64,000 nucleotides of DNA from Mesorhizobium sp. Its GTDB lineage: Bacteria; Pseudomonadota; Alphaproteobacteria; Rhizobiales; Rhizobiaceae. The notes below the pieces were generated by a model that made no database searches, had not been told where the DNA came from, and worked only from the letters and a program-made list of their open reading frames with translations. The stretch lies in NCBI GenBank assembly GCA_004020645.1, contig SAQL01000005.1:1-64000 (forward strand). The letters are read 5' to 3'. Both the position numbers and the translations under genes were made by a program. This document shows, piece after piece, positions 44,433-53,944 of the stretch; the stretch's first letter is position 1; every line of letters starts with the position of its first letter.

Positions 44433-45056
44433 ATGAAGGATGCAGGCGAGAACATCACCCAGATCGATCAGTCGCGAAAACTGTCCGACGCCATTCGCGA
44501 CGTGAAAAACGCCTTCGCCGACCGCGACGACGTCGTGGTCGACATGCGCGAGGCGCATCGCATGCGGCTGGAATTGCTTGCCGCCGAACTCGCGCCCATC
44601 TTCGCCGACGTGCCCGCCGACATTGACAATTTCGACTTCGCCGTCTCGTCCGGGCTGCAGCCGCGCCTCTGGATCGACGCCGTCAGCCATGTCGCCATGG
44701 GGCGCGACCGCCGCACCTATCGCTTCCTCAGGGATACGCGCATCGGCCGGGTGGTGCTCGCCGAATCAACCGAGATGAAAGCGGTTGCCGATCAGGTGAC
44801 GCGCTACGTCGCGGAGCGCGTCGTCGAACGCCAGAGAATGATGGAAGGCGGGGTCGAGCAGGCTGTCGCCGGCCTGAAGCGTGCCTTGGTCCCGGAAGCC
44901 GAGCCGCCACTGCGATCCGTCCCGCGCGGCAAGCGTTGGTCGGCGTTTCTCTCCGGTCTCGGCCTGATCGCCGCAGGCGCCCTGGTCGGGCTGGCTGTAT
45001 CGATCGTGTTGTTCTGGGACCGCCTCGTTGCGATGGGACTGAGTTTCAGGCCATAG
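44433..45056 (+). CDS. Conserved rhizobial protein with C-terminal membrane helix
   Basis: 207 aa from ATG 44433. The first 160 residues are acidic-basic helices without known domain (RDDVVVDMREAHRMRLELLA, then GLQPRLWIDAVSHVAMGRDR). One hydrophobic helix (SAFLSGLGLIAAGALVGLAV) lies close to the C-terminus, so it is tail-anchored. Its stop overlaps the convergent phosphoesterase gene by 11 bases. I do not recognise it beyond being typical of rhizobia. Confidence 0.7.
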   Translation: MKDAGENITQIDQSRKLSDAIRDVKNAFADRDDVVVDMREAHRMRLELLAAELAPIFADVPADIDNFDFAVSSGLQPRLWIDAVSHVAMGRDRRTYRFLRDTRIGRVVLAESTEMKAVADQVTRYVAERVVERQRMMEGGVEQAVAGLKRALVPEAEPPLRSVPRGKRWSAFLSGLGLIAAGALVGLAVSIVLFWDRLVAMGLSFRP

Positions 45057-45960
45057 CGTCCGCGCCAAGCTCCAGAACCTCCAGATCGGCAGGCGGGATG
45101 GCCGGCCCGGTCAGGCCACGTCGCGTCAGCCTGAGCCGCCAGTTGCCTATTTCACCATCGATCTCCAGCAGATTGTATTGTGCCGCTGGACGCCTGCCGC
45201 CTGGCGCCTGCCCTGCGGCAGCGACGCCGACCACTGGAATTTTGGCGCCGCGCCCATTGATCGAGAATAGCGTCGGCTCGTGCGAATGGCCGTGCAGCAC
45301 AAGCTCGGCCCCGTGCCGCTGAACGACCTTTTGGAAGCGGGCAATGCCGAACAGCCGCTTGGGCTGCGAAACGGCGCCGCGCACTGGCGGATGGTGGATC
45401 ATGATCACCCGGAACAACCCGCGTTTGGCCGTGGCATCAAGCACGTCGCGCAGCCTTTCCGCCTGGTCTTCCAGAAAAAAGCCGTTGGCCATGAACGGAG
45501 CCGTGGCCCGCGCCGTCGTCACACCGATCAGCGCGACGTTGCCACGCACGCGCAGAAAGGGAAAGGCTTCGCGGTCGACCGGCGTATTGACGCCGTCGCC
45601 GGTCATCCAAGCCGTCCACGACCGGCAGGACTTGTCAAAAGCGCCAGGCACATAGGCGTCGTGGTTTCCCGGAACGACCGACACATCATCAGGAGAGCCC
45701 AGCGTCTCCAGCCAGTGCTTGCCCATCTCGATCTCGCCATCGAGCGCCAGATTGACCAGATCGCCGGTGACAGCAAGGTGATCCGGTGCGCTCGCCTTGA
45801 TATCGGCGACGATCGTGTCGATGACGGCATCGCGCATGTGGCGGCGGCGGTTGCGCTGCCAGTTGACGTAACCGACCACGCGCTTGGAGGCGAGATCGCG
45901 ATAGGTTACATCGGGAAGCGGCCCCAGATGGATATCGGAAATATGCGCGAGCCTGAACAT
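45046..45960 (-). CDS. Metallophosphoesterase
   Basis: 304 aa from ATG 45960; an in-frame GTG at 45996 is possible but lacks a good site. All five metallophosphoesterase blocks are seen: DIH in ISDIHLG (8-10), GD in VTGDLVN, GNHD in VPGNHDAY, HHPP and GHSH near the end. Cleaves phosphate esters, perhaps cyclic nucleotides or nucleotides-sugars; substrate not known. The tail overlaps the preceding convergent gene by 11 bases. Confidence 0.9.
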   Translation of the reverse strand: MFRLAHISDIHLGPLPDVTYRDLASKRVVGYVNWQRNRRRHMRDAVIDTIVADIKASAPDHLAVTGDLVNLALDGEIEMGKHWLETLGSPDDVSVVPGNHDAYVPGAFDKSCRSWTAWMTGDGVNTPVDREAFPFLRVRGNVALIGVTTARATAPFMANGFFLEDQAERLRDVLDATAKRGLFRVIMIHHPPVRGAVSQPKRLFGIARFQKVVQRHGAELVLHGHSHEPTLFSINGRGAKIPVVGVAAAGQAPGGRRPAAQYNLLEIDGEIGNWRLRLTRRGLTGPAIPPADLEVLELGADAMA

Positions 45961-46010
45961 CCTCTCTTCATAAGCGACGCGCGCGCTGCTTTCCACCCAC
46001 GGTTTCGTGG

Positions 46011-46514
46011 GTGATGACGCGGCCCGATCCGGAGCAAGCTTTCCGCCAGGCTGGCTGGCCGGGTCTCAGGGCAAGGCTGTTTCATCTGTATTTCGTGCTG
46101 CGGCGGCCGATGACGCTCGGGGTGCGCGGCTTGATCCACGACCACACGTCCAATTCTGTCTTCCTCATTCGCCACACCTATGTCCCGGGCTGGCAGCTTC
46201 CCGGCGGTGGCGTCGAGCTGGGCGAGACGATGATCGAGGCGCTGGCGCGCGAGCTCTCCGAGGAGGGCAACATTGCATTGACCGCGCCGCCGTTGCTGAA
46301 ATCGATGCATTTCAACCGTCGGACCAGCCGCCGCGACCATGTCGGCCTCTATTTGGTCGAGCAGTTCAATCAGACGGCGCCGAAGCTGCCGGACCGCGAG
46401 ATCGCCGCAGCCGGTTTCTTTCCGCTCGACCGCCTGCCGGACGGAACGACGCCGGCCACGTTGCGGCGAATCGCCGAGATTTTTGGCGGCGCGGCGGCGT
46501 CGCCCTACTGGTAG
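46011..46514 (+). CDS. Nudix hydrolase
   Basis: 167 aa. The Nudix box GGGVELGETMIEALARELSEEG fits the Gx5Ex7REUXEEXGU pattern with Leu in the hydrophobic position. No NuCoA motif, so it is not the CoA pyrophosphatase type seen at 1358. Nucleotide or NDP-sugar pyrophosphatase likely. Divergent from the metallophosphoesterase by about 50 bases. Confidence 0.87.
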   Translation: MMTRPDPEQAFRQAGWPGLRARLFHLYFVLRRPMTLGVRGLIHDHTSNSVFLIRHTYVPGWQLPGGGVELGETMIEALARELSEEGNIALTAPPLLKSMHFNRRTSRRDHVGLYLVEQFNQTAPKLPDREIAAAGFFPLDRLPDGTTPATLRRIAEIFGGAAASPYW

Positions 46515-46515
46515 G

Positions 46516-47505
46516 TCACGCTGCCTTCCTGAACCGCGCCCGATCATGCGGCGCGGCGTAGTCCAGTTCCGGTCCGACCGGCACGATGTGCGTCGGGTTG
46601 ATCGTTTCGTGGCTGCCGTAATAGTGCGCCTTGATGTGGTGCAGGCTCACCGTGCCTGCGACGCCTGGGACCTGATAGAGGTCGCGCAGATAGTTCGACA
46701 GGTTCGGATAGTCGGCGATGCGGCGCAGGTTGCACTTGAAATGGCCGACATAGACCGGATCGAAGCGGACCAGCGTGGTGAACAGCCGCCAATCGGCCTC
46801 GGTGATGCGGTCACCGACGAGATAACGCTGGCGAGATAGGCGATCCTCGAGTTGGTCGAGCGCCGAGAACAGTTTGCCAAACGCTTTTTCATAGGCCGCT
46901 TGCGTCGTGGCGAAGCCGGCGCGATAGACGCCGTTGTTGACTGAGGGATAGACCAGCGCATTGACCGCGTCGATTTCGCCGCGCAGTGCTTTCGGATAGA
47001 AATCGAGGCTGGCGTCGCCCCATTTGTCGAAGGCTGAATTGAACATCCGGATGATCTCGGAGGACTCATTGGAGACGATTGTTTGTTCTCGCCTGTCCCA
47101 CAGGACCGGCACCGTCACGCGGCCGGAATAGACGGGATCGGCCTTGGTGTAGAGCTGATGCAGGAAATCGAAACCGTAGAGCGTGTCGCCGGTGGCGCCG
47201 TCCTCGGCCAGGAATGTCCAGCCGTTGGCGCCCATGAAATGATGGACGACCGAGACGGAAATCACGTCCTCGAGTTTCTTCAGTGCTCGAAAGATCAACG
47301 TCCGGTGCGCCCAGGGACAGGCAAGCGAGACATAGAGATGGTAGCGGCCCGGCTCGGCCTTGAAGCCGCGCTTGCGGCCTTCGGCCGGCGTGCCGTCAAC
47401 CGTGATCCAGTCGCGCCATTGCGACTGCGCCCGCACGAACTCGCCGTCGCTGCCCTTGGTGTCGTACCCGCGGTCCTGCCATTTGCCGTCGACCAGCAAT
47501 CCCAT
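46516..47505 (-). CDS. Glutathionyl-hydroquinone reductase-like protein (YqjG family)
   Basis: 329 aa from ATG 47505 (AAGGA 7 bases upstream). An N-terminal thioredoxin-like fold with the active Cys in SLACPWAHRT is followed by a helical GST C-terminal domain, including ERVGDRITEAD-type text (YLVGDRITEADWRLF). This is the class of enzymes that reduces glutathionyl-hydroquinones. It could scavenge quinone conjugates. Convergent with the Nudix gene. Confidence 0.87.
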   Translation of the reverse strand: MGLLVDGKWQDRGYDTKGSDGEFVRAQSQWRDWITVDGTPAEGRKRGFKAEPGRYHLYVSLACPWAHRTLIFRALKKLEDVISVSVVHHFMGANGWTFLAEDGATGDTLYGFDFLHQLYTKADPVYSGRVTVPVLWDRREQTIVSNESSEIIRMFNSAFDKWGDASLDFYPKALRGEIDAVNALVYPSVNNGVYRAGFATTQAAYEKAFGKLFSALDQLEDRLSRQRYLVGDRITEADWRLFTTLVRFDPVYVGHFKCNLRRIADYPNLSNYLRDLYQVPGVAGTVSLHHIKAHYYGSHETINPTHIVPVGPELDYAAPHDRARFRKAA

Positions 47506-47789
47506 GCGATGTCCTTTCGTCACTATGGGATGTAGGCGCGAGCTGACCACACGGAAACCGCCAGGCGTTGAACAGTTCGTCAATCGCCAGGGTGGCAAAC
47601 GAAGGGCGGCAGGCGAAAACGGCCGATTGCAGTGGCTGAAAATTGGTGCTAGCGAAAAATCCGCATGTTCGACTTTGCCTTGATCCGGGTCGACCGACGA
47701 CGAAAGGGCGCCCGCGCTTGATGAAGCGCTGACCGGCGAACGCTGCCGTTTGCAGCAAACCTTTCTCCGTCTACCGGAACGCAACGACC

Positions 47790-48326
47790 ATGAGCCTTGC
47801 CGACGTGAAATACCTGCCGGAAAATCCGGCGCATGACCCCGAAATCGAAGCTATAAACGACGAAGCCTTCGGGCCGGGCCGTTTCGTGCTAGGCGCCTAC
47901 AAGATCCGTGAGGGCGGCCCGCATGAACGCGCTTTGTCCTTCGTGGCGGTCGATGGTGAAATCGTTGTCGCCTCGGTACGCATGACGCGCATCGCGGCCG
48001 GCGCCGGTCGCGCGCTGATGCTCGGACCGCTTGCGGTGCGGCCGGCCTTCAAGAATCTCGGCATCGGCCGCCGGCTGGTGAGGATCGCGCTGGAAGCCGC
48101 CGCCAAGGCCGGCATGCCGGCGGTGATGCTTGTCGGCGACGAGCCCTATTACGGCCCGCTCGGCTTCAAGAGAATCCCGCGTGGGCAAATCTTCATGCCG
48201 CGCCCGGTCGATCCTGACCGGCTTTTGTCGCATGAGATCGTGCCGGGCGCGATGGCACGGCTGGTGGGGGAGGTTTGCCACGCCGATCAGGCAAGGCTTG
48301 CCGCGCACGTCGCCGCGATGGCGTGA
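47790..48326 (+). CDS. GNAT-family N-acetyltransferase
   Basis: 178 aa. The acetyl-CoA loop GPLAVRPAFKNLGIGRRLV (Arg/Lys-x-x-Gly-x-Gly, about residues 78-96) is present, with VMLVGDEPYYGPLGF downstream; this resembles the YhbS-like group. Small-molecule acetyltransferase of unknown substrate. Divergent from the glutathionyl reductase across 284 bases that contain nothing I recognise. Confidence 0.88.
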   Translation: MSLADVKYLPENPAHDPEIEAINDEAFGPGRFVLGAYKIREGGPHERALSFVAVDGEIVVASVRMTRIAAGAGRALMLGPLAVRPAFKNLGIGRRLVRIALEAAAKAGMPAVMLVGDEPYYGPLGFKRIPRGQIFMPRPVDPDRLLSHEIVPGAMARLVGEVCHADQARLAAHVAAMA

Positions 48327-48396
48327 CCGTCCGGATGCTGTTGCGCCGTCCTGTCTGGCTTCGTAGCATGTGCCCGGCAGGATGGAGGACGCCGAC

Positions 48397-49158
48397 ATGA
48401 ACCCGAACGGCCAGATTGCGATCGTCACCGGCGGCGGCTCCGGCCTCGGCGAAGCGACGGCACGTGCACTGGCCGCGAAGGGCGCCGGCGTTGCAATCCT
48501 CGACCTCGGCATCGAGCGTGCGGCGAAGATTGCGGCCGATATCGGCGGCATCGCCATCCAATGCGACGTAAGCAGCGCCGACGGCGGTGCTGCTTGCGTG
48601 GCGGAAGTGGCAAAAAAGCTCGGCGAACCTCGTATCCTGGTGAATTGCGCCGGCATCGCCATCGGTATGAAGACGATCGGCAAGGACGGTCCGCACCCGC
48701 TCGACCAATACCGCAAAGTGATCGAAGTCAATCTGATTGGCACCTTCAATATGATCCGCCTCGTCGCCGACCGGGCCGCAAAGCTTGAGCCGCTGGAGGG
48801 CGGCGAGCGCGGCGTCATCGTCAACACGGCATCGGTCGCCGCCTATGACGGTCAAATCGGCCAAGCCGCCTATTCAGCCTCCAAGGGCGGCGTCGTCAGC
48901 ATGACGCTGCCGGTGGCGCGCGACCTTGCCCGGTCTGGCATTCGCGTCTGCACCATCGCACCCGGCATCTTCAAGACGCCGATGATATCAGGCATGCCGC
49001 AGGAGGTGCAGGATTCGCTGGGCGCCGCGGTGCCTTTCCCGTCCCGTCTCGGCGAGCCTTCCGAATATGCAGCCCTTGTGCTGCACATCGTCGAAAACCA
49101 GATGCTCAACGGCGAGACCATCCGCCTCGACGGCGCCATCCGCATGGCGCCGAAGTAG
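48397..49158 (+). CDS. SDR dehydrogenase, 3-hydroxyacyl-CoA dehydrogenase type 2-like
   Basis: 253 aa from ATG 48397 (GGAGG 8 bases upstream). TGGGSGLG nucleotide loop, CDVSS, CAGIA and the catalytic YSASKGG with Ser in NTASVAA are intact. Sequence style and partner racemase-like gene suggest the HSD10 / short-chain 3-hydroxyacyl-CoA dehydrogenase group. Only 6 bases before the CoA-transferase-family gene, so one operon, probably branched-chain or fatty acyl-CoA breakdown. Confidence 0.87.
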   Translation: MNPNGQIAIVTGGGSGLGEATARALAAKGAGVAILDLGIERAAKIAADIGGIAIQCDVSSADGGAACVAEVAKKLGEPRILVNCAGIAIGMKTIGKDGPHPLDQYRKVIEVNLIGTFNMIRLVADRAAKLEPLEGGERGVIVNTASVAAYDGQIGQAAYSASKGGVVSMTLPVARDLARSGIRVCTIAPGIFKTPMISGMPQEVQDSLGAAVPFPSRLGEPSEYAALVLHIVENQMLNGETIRLDGAIRMAPK

Positions 49159-49164
49159 CCGATC

Positions 49165-50337
49165 ATGAGTGCCGAAGTCTCGCCGCAGGCGAAGACCGGC
49201 CCGCTGGCCGGTCTGACGGTGATCGAGATGGCCGGGATTGGACCGGTGCCGCTGGCCGGCCTGATGTTGTCGGAGATGGGAGCCGAGGTGCTGCGCATCG
49301 AGCGGATTGGGTCGACCCAGCCGTTCCTGTCGCTACCGGATGAATACGACATCGACCGTCACGGCCGCTCCATCCTGCGTATTGACCTAAGGCGCTGGGA
49401 AGGCGCCGAATTGGTGCTGCGCCTTGCCGAAAAGGCCGACATGCTGGTCGAAGGGTTTCGTCCCGATGTCATGGAGCGGTTTGGTCTTGGGCCGGATGCG
49501 GCATTGGCGCGCAACCCGGCGCTGATCTACGGCCGCATGACGGGATTCGGCCAGGACGGACCGCTATCGGGTCGTGCCGGACACGATATCACCTACCTCG
49601 CCTATTCGGGTGTGCTGCACGCCATCGGCCAGGAAGAAAGCCGGCCAGTCCCACCGCTCAACCTCGTTGCCGACAATGGCGGCGGCGCCGTGATGCTGGT
49701 TGCCGGCGCACTGGCCGCGATGTTTGAGCGTTCGCGCTCCGGCAAGGGCCAGGTGATCGATGCCGCGATGATCGAGGGCGCTTCGATGCTGGCGACACCT
49801 GTGCACGCCTTGATGGCGGCGGGCCTGTGGAGTGACACGCGCGGCGCGAACCTGCTCGATTCCGGCGCGCCCTTTTACGACACCTATGAGACGGCGGACG
49901 CACGCCACGTCGCCGTCGGCTGCCTTGAACCCCGGTTCTTCGCTGAATTCGCAAGACTGCTGCCGCTCGACGAGCGTTTTGTGCACGGCCAATACGACAG
50001 GAATTTGTGGCCGCAGATGCGCGCTGCCATTGTAGATCGGGTCGGGCAGAAAACACGGGACGACTGGGACCGTCTCTTTGCTGCGACCGATGCTTGCGTT
50101 GCACCGGTTCTGTCGTTGCGGGAAGCCCGGGATCATCCGCACAATCGCGCTCGCAACGCCTTTGTGACGTCGGGTGCGCTTGAGCGCCCCGCCCCGGCGC
50201 CGCGCTTTTCGCGCTCCCGGCCGACGCTTGCCGCCATACCGGCCGCTCACCATTGTCAGGCGGCGACCGTGCTGGCACGCTTCGGCCTTTCGGAAAGCGA
50301 AACTGAGGCCCTTGTCAAATCCGGTGTGATAGGTTGA
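49165..50337 (+). CDS. Alpha-methylacyl-CoA racemase-like family III CoA transferase
   Basis: 390 aa. The catalytic AMACR-type block ARMTG-like YGRMTGFGQDGPL and GHDITYLAYSG, with the active Asp, lies at about residues 120-150. Together with the preceding SDR it may epimerise and then oxidise 2-methylacyl-CoA. Alternatively it may be a CoA transferase; the family shares this fold. No other beta-oxidation genes follow in this window. Confidence 0.85.
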   Translation: MSAEVSPQAKTGPLAGLTVIEMAGIGPVPLAGLMLSEMGAEVLRIERIGSTQPFLSLPDEYDIDRHGRSILRIDLRRWEGAELVLRLAEKADMLVEGFRPDVMERFGLGPDAALARNPALIYGRMTGFGQDGPLSGRAGHDITYLAYSGVLHAIGQEESRPVPPLNLVADNGGGAVMLVAGALAAMFERSRSGKGQVIDAAMIEGASMLATPVHALMAAGLWSDTRGANLLDSGAPFYDTYETADARHVAVGCLEPRFFAEFARLLPLDERFVHGQYDRNLWPQMRAAIVDRVGQKTRDDWDRLFAATDACVAPVLSLREARDHPHNRARNAFVTSGALERPAPAPRFSRSRPTLAAIPAAHHCQAATVLARFGLSESETEALVKSGVIG

Positions 50338-50375
50338 TAACCGGACAATAAAAATCAGCTTAAGACGGGTGGACT

Positions 50376-51155
50376 TTGGCCGACCGAAAAAAGGACGTGA
50401 TCCGCGAGACCGACGCCGAAGCGATCAGGCTGGCGAAGACGCTGATCCGCAGTGCCCGTTTCGGCGCGCTGGCGGTGATCGAGCCCGGGACCGGTTCGCC
50501 GCTGGCCAGCAGGGTTGGTGTCGCCACCGATATCGATGGCGCGCCGCTGATCCTTGTGTCGATGCTGTCCGCCCATACCGGCGCGATCCTTGCCGACCCG
50601 CGCTGTTCGCTGCTTGTCGGCGAGCCCGGCAGAGGCGACCCGCTGGCGCACCCGCGGCTGACGCTCGTCTGTCGGGCAGCACGGCTTGAGCGCGGGTCCG
50701 GCGAGCATGCCCGCGCCGAACGGCGCTATCTCAACCGCAACCCCAAAGCGAAGCTCTATGCCGGACTTGGCGACTTCTCGATCTTCCGCCTCGAGCCGGA
50801 GCGGGCCAGTCTCAACGGCGGCTTCGGCAAAGCCTACTTGCTCGAGCGCACCGATCTGGTCACGACCGCTCCGATCGTCGAAGAGCTTGCCGCTGGTGAA
50901 CAATCCGCCCTCGAACATATGAATGCCGACCATAGCGACGCAATTGCCGTCTACGCGCGCCATTTCGCCAAGGCCGCAGGCGACGGCTGGATCATCACCG
51001 GCTTCGACGCCGACGGCATGGACCTGGCGTTGGGCGACGATGTCTGCCGGGTCTTCTTCCCCGAGCCACTGAGGACAGCGCGTGAGCTCAGGCATGTTCT
51101 GGTCGATATGGCAAAGACCGGCCGAGTTGCAGACGAAACACAGTCCGACAGTTAA
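50376..51155 (+). CDS. HugZ-type heme-utilisation/pyridoxamine oxidase-like protein with DUF2470
   Basis: 259 aa, TTG start at 50376 (no clear Shine-Dalgarno, so the start is uncertain). The N-terminal split-barrel (SARFGALAVIEPGTGSPLASR, then LLVGEPGRGDPLAHPRLTL) is the FMN-binding-like fold. The C-terminal DUF2470 has SALEHMNADHSDAIAVYARH, whose His/Asn/Asp region resembles heme-binding HugZ proteins. A role in heme or oxidative metabolism is possible but not proved. Confidence 0.82.
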   Translation: MADRKKDVIRETDAEAIRLAKTLIRSARFGALAVIEPGTGSPLASRVGVATDIDGAPLILVSMLSAHTGAILADPRCSLLVGEPGRGDPLAHPRLTLVCRAARLERGSGEHARAERRYLNRNPKAKLYAGLGDFSIFRLEPERASLNGGFGKAYLLERTDLVTTAPIVEELAAGEQSALEHMNADHSDAIAVYARHFAKAAGDGWIITGFDADGMDLALGDDVCRVFFPEPLRTARELRHVLVDMAKTGRVADETQSDS

Positions 51156-51310
51156 TCGTGTCGGGTCGAAAGCAAGTCTTGAGGTTTGAGTGAAATGTTC
51201 TACCCTTTCCCGGTAGCGTTGAATCACCAGCGCACATTCGCGAGTGAGTCTATGGAATCAGACGCTATTGCCCCCATAGCGCCGGATGAGCAGGAAGGTG
51301 TGGGGGATCG

Positions 51311-51649
51311 ATGGTCTCGAAAAAGCTAATCGCCAATGCCGAATCAGCGGCTGCGTTTCTGACGCTGATGGGCAACGAGAAACGACTGTTGATCATGAAC
51401 TATCTGGCGGACGGTGAAATGTCGGTCGGTGCTATCGCCGAGAAGGTTCTGCTCAGCCAATCCGCCCTGTCCCAGCATCTGGCCAAACTGCGGGCGCTCG
51501 ATCTCGTCGAGACCCGGCGCGACCGGCAGATGATCTACTATTCCTGCAAATCCGATGCCGTGCGCGAACTTCTCAACACGCTGGACCGGATTTTCGGCGA
51601 AGGTGAGTTGTCGCAGATGGCGTACCGCCTGCGTCGCTCCGGGACTTGA
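51311..51649 (+). CDS. NolR-like ArsR-family regulator
   Basis: 112 aa. A winged helix of the ArsR/SmtB type, with LSQSALSQHLAKLRALDLVETRRDRQMIYY wing-and-recognition region, closely resembling my recollection of NolR from Sinorhizobium, which has no metal-binding Cys. In rhizobia NolR represses nod genes and other loci. No nod genes are here; it could be BigR-like or a general regulator. GCTAT-TGCCCCC-ATAGC inverted repeat sits 30 bases upstream (51263-51279), a possible operator. Confidence 0.8.
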   Translation: MVSKKLIANAESAAAFLTLMGNEKRLLIMNYLADGEMSVGAIAEKVLLSQSALSQHLAKLRALDLVETRRDRQMIYYSCKSDAVRELLNTLDRIFGEGELSQMAYRLRRSGT

Positions 51650-51691
51650 CCGGCCAGTGCATGTCGCCCCCCTACCTCGCTGACGGTTCTT

Positions 51692-51720
51692 AGAGCGACT
51701 TGCGTCCACTTGGACGCAGG
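51692..51720 (+). repeat. Small GCGTCC palindromic repeat, copy 1
   Basis: AGAGCGACTTGCGTCCACTTGG-type element with arms TGCGTCC and GGACGCA (51701-51707 and 51712-51718). It recurs as a near copy at 61092-61122 and lies between the regulator and the methyltransferase. Confidence 0.75.
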
Positions 51721-51799
51721 AAGTACTTTGGATCCACGCATCGAGCTGTCCGAAGACCCACTGCGATTTTCGGGGCGATGCGTGTCCGCCGAGGCAAGC

Positions 51800-52603
51800 A
51801 TGCGCCCCATTCGTATCGAAGACCCGCATGATCCGCGCGTCGCCGCCTATCTCGACATCCGCGAGCGCGATCTTGCCGGCCGGCAAGGCCGCTTCGTTGC
51901 CGAAGGCAAGGTGGTGCTCGAAATGCTGCTCGCGGCCAAACGCTTTTCGGCCGAATCGGTGCTGGTACTCGAAAACCGGCTGGCAGGCCTCGACGGAATC
52001 CTGCGCAAGGCACCTGCGGACCTTCCGGTCTACGTCGCGGCCAGCGAGGTCATGGACAAGATTGCCGGCTTTCACATGCATCGCGGCATATTGGCGATCG
52101 GCCGCAAGGGCGCGGCGCAGCCTGCAGAGGCCTTGCTTAACACCTTGCCCACCCGCGCGTTGATCGTCGTGCTGGTCGGCATCGCCAACCATGACAATCT
52201 GGGCTCGATCTTTCGCAACGCCGCCGCCTTCGGCGCCGATGCGGTGTTTCTGGACGCGACCTGCTGCGATCCGCTGTACCGCAAGGCGATCCGCGTCTCG
52301 GTCGGCGCCGCGCTGAAAGTTCCCTTCGCCTCCTTCACTGAGACCATCGGCTTCACCGCGGCGCTCGACCGGCTGGGCTTCGGCCAGTTCGCTTTGTCGC
52401 CGCGCGGGCGAACCGGCATCCGCGATGCGAAAGGGACTGAACGGCTGGCGCTCTATTTCGGCACCGAAGGCGAAGGCTTGCCCGAAAACCTGCTCGCCCG
52501 CCTGCGGACGGTGCGGATCGATATGGCAGACGGCTTCGACAGCCTGAATGTCGCCGCCGCGTCAGCCATCGCCTTACATCATTTTTCGGCAAGCAGGACC
52601 TGA
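51800..52603 (+). CDS. TrmH/SpoU-family RNA 2'-O-methyltransferase
   Basis: 267 aa from ATG 51800 with GAGG 7 bases upstream. The SPOUT knot motifs are clear: GIANHDNLGSIFRNAAAFG (SAM-binding loop), YFGTEGEGLP and SLNVAAASAIALHHF. Methylates tRNA or rRNA; the RNA and site cannot be read from sequence. An alternative start at 51710 has no good site. Confidence 0.92.
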   Translation: MRPIRIEDPHDPRVAAYLDIRERDLAGRQGRFVAEGKVVLEMLLAAKRFSAESVLVLENRLAGLDGILRKAPADLPVYVAASEVMDKIAGFHMHRGILAIGRKGAAQPAEALLNTLPTRALIVVLVGIANHDNLGSIFRNAAAFGADAVFLDATCCDPLYRKAIRVSVGAALKVPFASFTETIGFTAALDRLGFGQFALSPRGRTGIRDAKGTERLALYFGTEGEGLPENLLARLRTVRIDMADGFDSLNVAAASAIALHHFSASRT

Positions 52604-52632
52604 GCCGCAGAAGGCAGCATCACTGGCTGCGC

Positions 52633-53796
52633 TCAATGCGCCGATTCGGCCTTCTGCAGCGCCCGCACGCGATCGGCAAGGCTGCGTTCGCCGCTTCCCG
52701 GTGGGTTGGGTGCCGCAAGAGCCTTTGCGATCGGCGACTCCGGCCCGTCGAGCTTCGCCGTCAGGGCGACGACTTGCGCCGCCAAGTCGCTCATCTGCTC
52801 ACGCAATGCAGCGCTGGCACGGCGCGCATCGTCGCCGCCTTCGGATTTGGATGCCTCGAAGGCGGCAAGATCCGTTTTCAGTTTCTTGTTCTCGCGGGCC
52901 AGTTCCGTCAGCCTCGCCTCCAACCGCTCGCGGTCGTTGTCGAGCTTGGCGATGGCTTTTTGGGTGTCGTCCTTGACGGCCGCATCGGCCTGACTACCTT
53001 GCACTCCGACGAAACGCACCGCGGAGGCGTTTTCCACGCGTTCGCTTTTCGACTTTTCGCGAAGCCGCGCGATTTCCTTGTCGCGGCGGTCAAGCTTGTC
53101 CTCGCGATCGGCAAGCGTGGCGAGCAAGCGCTCGATCTTCTTGTCCAGTTCGCCGGTCCGTTTCTTCTCGGCCTTCAACGCGTCTCGTGCGGCCTTGCTC
53201 TCGGCCGCGATCTCCTGTTGGCGCCTGTCCGCCTCCTTGCGCTGGCCACGCAGCACCGAAATGTCGTCGGCCAGCTTTTGCAGTTCGGACTCGCGCGCCA
53301 CAAGTTCGATCTGACGGCTGCTGGAAGAAAAGCTGGCGTCGTCATACATGTGCTCCAGTTTTTTCAGCTCGAGCACACGCTTTTCCAGGGCTTGCTCGGT
53401 TTGAGCAAGCCGATCTGACAAAAGCTGCAACTGGTCTTCGCGCTGCCGAAGGTCTTCGCCCTTGGTCTCGAGTTCGGAAAGGGCCTGTTTCTTGTCCTTC
53501 CGCTCGAGCGCCAGCTCCTTCAGTGCCTCGCGGCCGCGGCCGATCTCGACAAGCTGTTCGGCCGATTTCTCGCGCAGCGCCTTGACGCTCATCTCGAGCC
53601 GGCGCGTCGACATAGCGAACTCGGCGCGGATGCGATCCTTCTCCGCCTGGATCTCGGCCAGCGTCAGCGGCATCGAGCCCTCGACGCGTTTGCGCGTCAG
53701 CGTCACGGCCCGCCGCCAGATGGCCGGGGCAATCATCAGCGCCACAAAGCCGGCGCAGAGAAAGCCGAGGACAAAGAACAGGACCGACTGAACCAA
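52633..53796 (-). CDS. Membrane-anchored long coiled-coil protein
   Basis: 387 aa. One hydrophobic helix at residues 4-26 (VLFFVLGFLCAGFVALMIAP) is followed by RKRVEGSMPLTLAEIQ, a conserved rhizobial motif. A long low-complexity Glu/Lys/Arg coil then extends to about residue 350. No domain of known function. Its architecture is that of an inner-membrane spacer or scaffold. Convergent with the SPOUT methyltransferase. Confidence 0.78.
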   Translation of the reverse strand: MVQSVLFFVLGFLCAGFVALMIAPAIWRRAVTLTRKRVEGSMPLTLAEIQAEKDRIRAEFAMSTRRLEMSVKALREKSAEQLVEIGRGREALKELALERKDKKQALSELETKGEDLRQREDQLQLLSDRLAQTEQALEKRVLELKKLEHMYDDASFSSSSRQIELVARESELQKLADDISVLRGQRKEADRRQQEIAAESKAARDALKAEKKRTGELDKKIERLLATLADREDKLDRRDKEIARLREKSKSERVENASAVRFVGVQGSQADAAVKDDTQKAIAKLDNDRERLEARLTELARENKKLKTDLAAFEASKSEGGDDARRASAALREQMSDLAAQVVALTAKLDGPESPIAKALAAPNPPGSGERSLADRVRALQKAESAH

Positions 53797-53944
53797 GGTG
53801 ACTATCCGTTATGGACGGCAAACAACCGTAAGCGACTGTGCCACGTTCGCATGACGGAATTCCAGCGCTGCGGCAAGGGTCTGCCGCAGCAATGTTCAGA
53901 TCGTCGACCTTGGAACCAGTCGAGACGGCGAGGCAACCGCTTGC